A stretch of 64,000 nt of DNA, taken from NCBI GenBank assembly GCA_036154955.1, contig JAYZWL010000135.1:62001-126000 (forward strand), written 5' to 3'. Source of the stretch: Albimonas sp036154955. GTDB taxonomy: Bacteria; Pseudomonadota; Alphaproteobacteria; Rhodobacterales; Rhodobacteraceae. Shown in pieces: positions 37,801 through 46,800 of the stretch. How positions within the stretch are numbered: the first letter of the stretch is position 1; each line of letters starts with the position of its first letter. Position numbers and translations under genes: made by a program. The notes beneath the pieces were generated by a model. The model made no database searches and was not told where the DNA came from. It was given only the letters and a program-made list of their open reading frames with translations.

Positions 37801-40800
37801 CCGCCACGCCGTCGACCCGCACCGTGGCCCCGTCCAGCGAAACCGAACCCGAGAGGTCCAGCCCCAGCTGGTCCTGCCCCTTGGCGTCGGGCGCCTTGAA
37901 CAGCGCCTGCACCGTGTCGGAGTCGAGCACCTGGATCAGCAGCTCGCCGCCCGCGAAATCGACGGAATCCGAGTCCCCCAGCGTCGCGGAAGGCGCGATC
38001 AGCCGCGGGCCGCCGGCGAAATCGGCTTCGTCGAGCGCCAGCGTCGCCGGCAGCCCGGCGAGGGTCGGCGCGGCGCTGTCATGTTCGGCGCCGGCCGGGT
38101 CGAACAGGCGCTGGAACACGCCGTTCTGGTCGCCGTCGCCGGCCGGGGCGGACTCCGCCGAGGTCCAGCCGGTGACCACCGTCCCGTCCTGGCGCACGAT
38201 CACGTCGGGCACGGACTGGCTGGACGAGGTCTGGATATTGACCTGCGTCTCGCCGTCGAGCCGCCCGCCATCGGCGGCGAATCGCTGCATGAACACGCCG
38301 GTTCCGGAGCCGTCCGCCCCGCTGTTGTCCGTCCAGATCGCCACCCAGCCGCCATCGGGCGCCGCCGCGACGCGGGACTGATGCTGATAGTTGGCAGTGG
38401 TTTCGTTGACCTGGAACTCATCGCCCGCCGGCGCGCCGGTCGCGTCGAAGCGGCGGGAATAGACGGCGGTGTAACTGCCGTCGTTGTCGACGGTGGTCCA
38501 GATCGCGATGAAGCCGCCGTCGTCCAGCGCGGCCAGGTCGGAGTCGTCCTGGCTGCCGGCGGAGGTCTGCGAGAGCTGGAACTCGCCGCCCGAAACCGCG
38601 CCGCCGGAGGTCAGCAGCCGCGCGAACACGCCATTGCTCGACCCGTCGCCCGCCGTGCCGGAGGTCGCCGAGGTCCAGGACACCACGAAGGTTCCGTCGT
38701 CCAGACGGATGACCGCCGGGTCGCTCTGCGAACCCGAGATCTCCTCGTTGACCAGCACCGCCGCGCCCGAGGCCACGCCCGCGCCCGAGAACAGGCGCGC
38801 ATAGACGCCGGCGCCGCTGCCGTCGCGGCCGTTATGGTCGGTCCAGACCGCCATGAAGCCGCCGGCGCCGTCGGAGACCAGCGCCGGTTCGGACTGGGTG
38901 CCGGGGGTCAGGTCGTTGACGAGGAAGGAGTCGCCCGCGGCCGCCCCGTCATTGCCGAACACCCGGGCGTAGACGCCGCCCGAGGTTTCGCCCGCCGGGC
39001 GACCGTCGGGATGGGCGCCGCTGTCGTCATACCAGGCCACGGCGAAGCCGCCGCCGGCGAGACCGGTGACGATGGGCTGATACTGCGAGCCTTCGGTGTG
39101 GTCGTTCACCCGGAACTCGCCGCCCACCGGGCTGCCGTTCAGGTCGTAGATCTGGGCGTAGACGCCCCAGCTGTTGTCCTCGGTCCGGTCCTGCTGGTAG
39201 CTCGCCCAGACCACCACGTGACCGACGGAATTCCCGCCGGCGTCGACCAGCTCGGCGATCTCGCTGTGTTCCTGCTGGCGGGCGGCCTGCGAGTTCACCT
39301 GCTGCTCGGCGCCGCGCCCGGTCAGGTCGAGGTCGACCTCCGGCGCGACGTTGATGGTCAGCAGGTGGCTGTCGGTGGAGCCGCCGTCGCCGTCGGTGAC
39401 CTGCGCCACGTATTGCCGCGAGGCCGACGGGTCGTCGGACCCGTTGGCATAGGCGAGGCGCTGCATCATCGCCTCGATCCGCGCCGCTGTGGCGTTGGAA
39501 TTCAGCTCGACCCGGAAGTCGGACCCGCCCGTCCCGTCGGAGACGATGTCGCCGATCACCACGCCGCCGACCGCGACCTGGGTCCCGCCGGATTCCAGCG
39601 TGACCCCCTCGCCTTCCAGAATGCCGATCGCGTCCTGATCGGCCCCGTCGCCGGGACCGAAATTGTTCTCAAGCCCGAAGCCGGGGAAATTCACCCGGCT
39701 GACCAGCACCTCGCCCCCGTCGAAATTCGCGGAATCCGGGTCGGTCAGCGACAGCGCCCCGTCGGCGTCGATCAGGGTGAGCCCGGCGTTGACGTCGGCC
39801 TCGTCCAGCGTGGTCGACCCGGCGAAGCCCTCCAGCGACGGCGACAGCGCCCCCGCCCCGGGGGCCGGCAGGTCGAAGACCCGGCCCATGACGCCCTGGC
39901 CGCTGCCGTCGCCTACGGTGGAGGAATAGGTGTCCGAGGTCCACACCACCGCCAGCGCGCCGGAATTCAGCACCGCGATGGCGGGGGCGAACTGGTCATA
40001 GGTGGTCTGGGTGTTGCGGATCAGGTTCGGCCCGTCCAGCGTGCCGTCGGCCAGCACCTTCTGGCTGACGATGCCGTAGCCGTGGCCGTCGGAGCCCTGG
40101 CTCTGCCAGACCGCCTGGAAGCCGCCGTCGGCGGTGGCGGCGAGGTCGACGGCGCTCTCCGTGCTGAAGGTTCCGACATTCAGCGCGAGATCGCCGGTCT
40201 GGGCCACGCCCGCGGTGTCGTAGATCCGCGCGACCGGGCCGGTGGAGCTGTTGTCCGGCCCCTGCCAGGCCACCGCGAACCCGCCGGAGGGCAGGGTGGC
40301 GCTGGCGGCCAGCGTCACGACGGTCGGCTCGTATTGCGTGCCGGCGATCGCGTCGTTGATCCGCACCTGCTCGGGGCCCGCGGTCGTCCCGTCGAAGCTG
40401 ACCAGCGCGCCGGTGGAGTCGACCCGCTGTGCGAAGATCCCGTAGCTCGCCCCGTCGCCGTTGCGGTCCTCCCACACCACCATGACGTCGCCGTCGGCCA
40501 GCATCGTGGCGCGCGGGTAGAACTGGTGGTTGGCGGTGGTGGAGTTGATCTGGAACTCCGCCCCCTCCGGCGCGCCGGCGGCGTCGAACACCCGCCCGTA
40601 GACGCCGTAGCCCGAGCCGTCGGAACTGCTGTGCCAGATCATCATGAAGCGGCCGGCGTCGAGCGCCACCACCTCGGCGCCCGACTGGTGGCTGGCCGTG
40701 GTCTGGTTGATCAGGAAGGTCGGCCCCTCGAACTCCCGGTCGGTATCGAGAATCCGGGCGTAGACCCCGTAGCCGTCGCCGTCGCGGCCGGTCTGATCCT

Positions 40801-43800
40801 GGTAGGAGATCACGATCCGGCCGTCGGAGAGCTGATCGGCGCGGGGCGCGTTCTGGGCGCCGAAATAGGTGTCGTTGACCCGGAATTCGGATCCGACGCG
40901 CACGCCCTGCGCGGTGTAGAACTGGCCGTAGACGCCGACGTCGGCCCCGTCGCTGGGCACGTCCTGCTGGTCCGAGGACCACAGCGCCAGATAGCCGCCG
41001 TCGTCGAGCGCCAGCACGAAGGCGCCGTACTGGGCGCCCGACGTGAAGGTGTTCACCACCTCCTCGGCCGGCGTGGCGGCGTCGGCCACGATCGGCTGGG
41101 CCGGGACCACGTCGTCGGTGATGGTGATGTAGTCGTTGAAGGTCGCGGTGGCGCCGGCCTGGTTGCGCACCGTGTACGTGAAATAGGGCCGACTGCCGGT
41201 CCAGTCGTCGGAGAGGCCGATGGTCAGATGCTCGATCAGCGCCTCCACGCTCTCGGCGGTGGCGGCGGCGTTGAAATTGATCCGCAGGAAATCGCCGTCC
41301 TGCCCGGTCCGGGTCGCGTCCAGCGTGCCGATCGCCACGCCCTCATAGGTCACCGTCGATCCGTCGAAGCCGATCTGGCGCGGCCCGGTCCCGGCGTCGA
41401 GGATCGACAGCTCGATGGGCTGGCTGCCGTTGTTGTGGCCGACGTCGAAATACCCGCCGTCGAAACTGTCGGCGTCGAACCCGTCGAGGTCGACGGCCGG
41501 GTCGATCACGACCGGCGCGGCGCGCAGCGCGGCCTCGCTGAACACGTAGTCGCCGCCCCCCTCCGGCGCGAGATCGCCCAAAACCCGGCCGGGCGTGCCC
41601 GAGGCGCCGGGCTGCAGGTAGATCTGCACCGATTCCGGCTCGGTCTGGGCGCCGGTCGCGTCCTCGACCAGGAAGCCGATGATCCGTTCGTGGTAGTTCA
41701 GCGTCGCGTCGTTGGCGTTGGAGGCGTAGGCCGCGCGCTCCAGCACCAGGCGCACCGCCTCCGCGTCGGCGTCGGCGTTCAGCGCGATCACCAGGTCGGC
41801 GCCGTCGGTCCCGTCCTCGGTCCCGTCGATCGCGCCGATCGTCACCCCGTCGACCCGCACGTCGGAGCCGACCACGGTCACGTCGCCGCCGGCGAGGATG
41901 GAAAGCTGGTCGCTGTCGATCCCGCCCGCGGTCAGATAGATGCGGATCAGGCCGCCGTCGAAGCCCGCCCCGCCCGGATCGCGGAAATCGACGCTGTCGT
42001 CGAGCAGCACCGGACCGGCCTGCACGTCGTCGACGAACAGCGTCACATGGTCGGCCAGGTCGCCCAGCACCGGCGCCGAGGGGGTCGGGGCCGGGTCGGC
42101 GAAGGCGCGGCCCCGGATGTCGTAATTGTCGATATTGTCGCGCCAGACCGCGAGGAAGCCGCCGCCGTCGAGCCCGACCACCGAGCCATGGCTCTGCTCG
42201 CCGGAATTGGATTCGTGGACCCGCTGCACGCCGTCGATGCGGGCGCCCGCGGCGTCGAAGCGCTGCGCGAACACGCCGTTGCTCGACCCGTCCGGCGCGG
42301 TCCAGCTCACCACGAAGCCGCCGTCATCGGTGGCGGAGGCCCGGGTGTGCAGGCCGGTTTCGCTGATCACCGGGCTGACCCGGAATTCATCGCCCTGCGC
42401 GACGCCCGCGGCGTCGTAGAGCCGGGCGAACACGCCCGCTCCGCGCTCCGCGTTGCCGTCGGAAAGGAAGATCACCGCGAAGCCGCCGCCGCTCAGGCCG
42501 ACGACTTCCGGCGTGTGCTGGTCGCCTTCGGCGTAGACGTTGACCTGCGTGGCGCCGCCCGCGGCCGCGCCGGCGGCGTCGTAACGCTGGAAGAAGACGC
42601 CCTGCCCGGACCCGTCGGTCCCGTCGGCCACCCAGGCCACCACATGCCCGGCATCGGTCCCGCCGGCCCCGAACAGCGCCGCCACGGCGGGCGACCGCTC
42701 GCTGGAGACGGTGGACACGTCGGTCCCGTTCACCAGCTGCTCCGCGCCCACCACGGCGTCGGCGGCGTCATAGGTCTTCTGCCGGACCACGTAGTCCCCG
42801 CCCGAGACCTGGGCCAGGAAGCTGACCACATAGCCGCCGTCGGCCAGCGCCGTGATGTCGGGGTCGAAGCGCGCGAAGGCCGCGTCCATCGACACGGTGA
42901 AGGGCGCGCCGTCGGCGCTGCCGTCGCCGTTGTAACGCTGGGCGAGGATCTGGCCCGGTCCGCCCCCGTCGGTCCACCACACCACCACGAAGTCGCCGCC
43001 GTCCAGCGCCGCCACCCGCGGCGCCGACTGGCTGCCCGTCACGGCGGTGTTGACCCGGAATTCCGGCCCCACCGGCACGCCCTCGGCGTCCACGATCTGG
43101 GCGTAGACCCCGTAGTCGTAGGAGTCGTTGCGCTGATCCTGGAAATAGCTGGACCAGACGATCACCACGTTGCCGTTGTCGAGCTGCGCGGCGTCGGGCT
43201 GGGTCTGGATGCTGTCGGAGGTGGCGTTGACGTCGAACTCGGCCCCCGGCGCCACGCCGTCCTCGGCCTCCGCCGCCACGGTCAGTCCGATATGCTTGGT
43301 GACCATGTGGCCGCCGTCGCCGTCCGACAGGTCCAGCATCAGCTTGCCGCCCGTCGACGGATCGTCCGACAGGTTCATGTAGCCCAGCGAGGCGATCACC
43401 GCCTCCACCGCCTCGACGGTGGCCGAGGCGTTGAACAGGATGCTGAGCGGATCGCCCCCGGTCCCGTCCGAGAGAATGGAGCCGATGGCCACGCCGTTCA
43501 CCGAAACGGTCGAGCCCGCGACCGTCACCGCGCCCGCGCCGCCGTTGTCGCCGACCACCAGGCCGAGCACGTGCTGGGCCTGCGAATCCACGCCCGTGCG
43601 CTCCGCCTCAAGCTGGCCGACCGCGTCGAAGGCCACGGCCAGCGTCAGCATGCCGCCGTCGAAATTCGGGGAATCCAGGTCGCCCAGCGCCACCGACCCG
43701 GCGGGGTCGAGCAGCTGGAGCGCGGCGTTGACGTCCGACTCGTCGAAGCTGACCGCGGTCGGCAGGCCCACGAGCGTCGGGGCGGAGCCCGGCATGTAGT

Positions 43801-46800
43801 CGGCCGGGTCGCCGAACACCCGCATCTCGACGGATTCGCCCTGTCCGTCGCCCGCCACCGTGCTCTGCGGCTGGCTCCACACCGCCACGAAATCGCCGCC
43901 CGGCAGCGCCGCCAGGTCCAGGTTGTCCTGGGCGCCGTTGGTGTCCTGGTTGATCCGGAAGCTGTCGTCGATCCGCGAGCCGTCGGCCGCGAAGAGCTGG
44001 CCGTAGGCGCCCCAGGAACTGCCGTCCGCCCCGCCCTCGTCCCGGAAGCCGATCAGCATCCGCCCGTCGCTCAGCCCCACGATCTGCGGCTGCTCCTGGG
44101 TGGAGTAGACCACGTCGTTGACCAGGAATTCGTCCGAGATCGCGGTCCCGGTCGCGTCGAAGCGCCGGCCCATGATGCCCCAGCCGGAGCCGTCGAAACC
44201 GTTGTTGTCGGACCACGCCGCCCAGAACCCGCCGGAGGCGTCGGCGCCGACGACCGGCTGGCCCTGGGAGTTCACGGCGGTCTGGTGCAGAAGCTGCTCG
44301 ACCGCCAGCGGCGCGCCGCCGGAGGACCAGACGGAGTAATAGGAGTCGTTGCCATACGACCACGCCGCCGCAAGCGCGCCGTTGGTCAGCACGGTGATCG
44401 ACAGACCGGTCAGGCTGCCATGGGTGTTCGGGTCGATCTGCACGACCTCGACGCCCGGGGTCGCGCCGTCGAAGCTGACCTTCTGCCCCGACGCGTCGAA
44501 GCGCTGGACATAGCGATGGTAGTAGCCGCCGTCCTGATAGTAGCTCTGCCAGGCCACGTAATAGCCGCCGCCGGCGCCGGCCGGGATCGCGGCCATCACC
44601 GCGTTGTACTGGTCGTAGGCGGTGACGTCGTTGGCCAGGATCGCGCCGGTCTGCGGCGCGCCGGAGGCGTCGAAGACCCGGGTGTAGACGCCGGAATCCG
44701 AGTCGTCGGCGCCCGCGCCCTGCCAGGAGATGGCGAAATCGCCGTTGGACAGCCCGATCACGTCGGGCGCGTACTGCGTGCCGGCCGCGGCTTCGGCCAC
44801 CAGGAACTCGCCGCCGACGCGGCCGCCCTGCGCATCGTAGACCTGCGCGTAGACGCCCCAGTCCGACCGGTCCTGGCTTTGCGACGCCCAGACCGTGACC
44901 CAGCCGCCGCCGGTGAGCGCGGCGACCGCCGGAACCGTCTGGTTGCCGGGCTCGTAGGCGTTGACCTGGGTCTGCTCCAGCCCGGTCAGGTCGGCTTCCG
45001 GCTCGGCCGCGACCCGGATCCGCAGGTCGTGGTCCGCCGACACCCCGCCGTCGCCGTCGGTCAGGCTGACCGTGTAGCGGCGCTGATGGATCGGGTCGTC
45101 GGAATCGTTGCTGTAGGTGATGGCGCCGAGCAGCGCCTCCATCCGGTCGAGCGTCGCGCCCGCCAGCAGCGTCAGCTCCAGGTCCGCGCCGTCGGCGCCG
45201 TCGGACAGGATCGTGGCGACGTCGACCCCGTCGACGCGCACCGTCGCGCCGGCCAGCGTCACCCGGCCGCCGGCGACGATCTCCATATTGTCCTGCGCGG
45301 GACCGTCCGCGCCCAGATAGCGGTCGTTGGTGCCGTCGATCTCATAGCGCGAGATCAGCAGCCGCCCGCCCGAGAAATCCGCGGAATCCGCGTCCGACAC
45401 CGCGGCCAGCACGTCGCCGAAGATCGGCACGCCGGCGTTGGCGTCGGATTCCCCAATCTCGAGGATCGCCGGCAGGCCGACGAATTCCGGTCCCTCCGAC
45501 CCGCCGATGCCCGGCGCCTCGCCGATGACGCGGGTGAAGATGCCGTAGCCGGACCCGTCGCCCGACGTGCCGGAGGTGTAGGCGCTCCACACCGCGACGA
45601 AGGCGTCGTCGCTCAGCGCCAGGATCCGCCCCTGATACTGGGTCGAGGACGTCTCCTGGTTCACCAGGATCTGGCCGTCGACCCGGTTGCCGTCGGCGTC
45701 GAAGACCTGGGCCGACACGCCCTGGTTGCTGGAGTCTCCCAGCGCGTTCAGGTTGTAGGAGGTCCAGGACACCACGAAGCCGCCGCCCGGCAGCGCCTGG
45801 ATATCCACCTCGTACTGGGCGTTGCCGGTGAGGTCGTTGACCCGGATCTCATCGCCCATCGGCGTGCCGGAGGCGTCGAAGCGGCGCGCCGAGACGCCGT
45901 AATTGTCGTCGTCGATATCCGCGCTGGCCCAGGCCACCACGAAGCTGCCATCGGCATAGCCCGCGACGGAGGGATAGTCCTGCGTGCCCAGCGCGTTCTG
46001 GTTGAAGCGGAATTCCGACGCGCCCTCCGGCACGCCGTTGGCCGCGACCAGCCGGCCCGCGATCGACGAACCCGAGCCGTCGCCGTTGGCCGCGTCGTGG
46101 TTGGTCCACACCACCACGAAGCGGCCGTTGTCCAGCGCCGCGATCTCCGGCTGGCTCTGGTTGCCGACGGTCTGGGTGTTGATCACCGTCTCGCCGCCCA
46201 CCGCCGCGCCGGCGGCGTTGTAGACCTGCGTGACCACCGCGTAGGAATCGCCGTCGCCGCTGGTCGCGTTGTTGGTCGCCCAGCCGACCACCCAACCGCC
46301 GTTCGACAGCGCGGTGACCGTCGGCTGGGTCTGGGTCGAGCCGTTCTCGGTCGGCACGATCACGTCGGAGACGATGCGCGTCCCGGCCGCGTCGTAGCGC
46401 GCCATGCGCAGGTAATTGCCGGAATCGTCGATCCAGACCACGACGAATCCGCCCCCGGTCAGGCCCGCCACCTCCGGCTGGACCTGCGAGTTGCCGGCCT
46501 GCGCGTTCACCTGGAATTCGGAGCCGCGCGGCGCCCCGTCCGGCCCGTACATCCGGGCGTAGACGCCCTGATACTGGCCGTCCTGGTCGTAGGAGGTCCA
46601 GGTGATCACCCAGCCGCCGTCCGACAGCCGGTCGATGGCGGGAACCTCCTGGTCGGAGTCGATGTAGTTGTTGACCTGCCGCTCGTCCGAGCCGCCGACC
46701 GGCCCGTCCGCGTCCGGCGCGATGGTCACCGTCACCGTCACCGGGTTGGAGGCGGCGCCGTCGCCGTCCTCCACCTGGATCTGGAACATGGTCTCCGGGC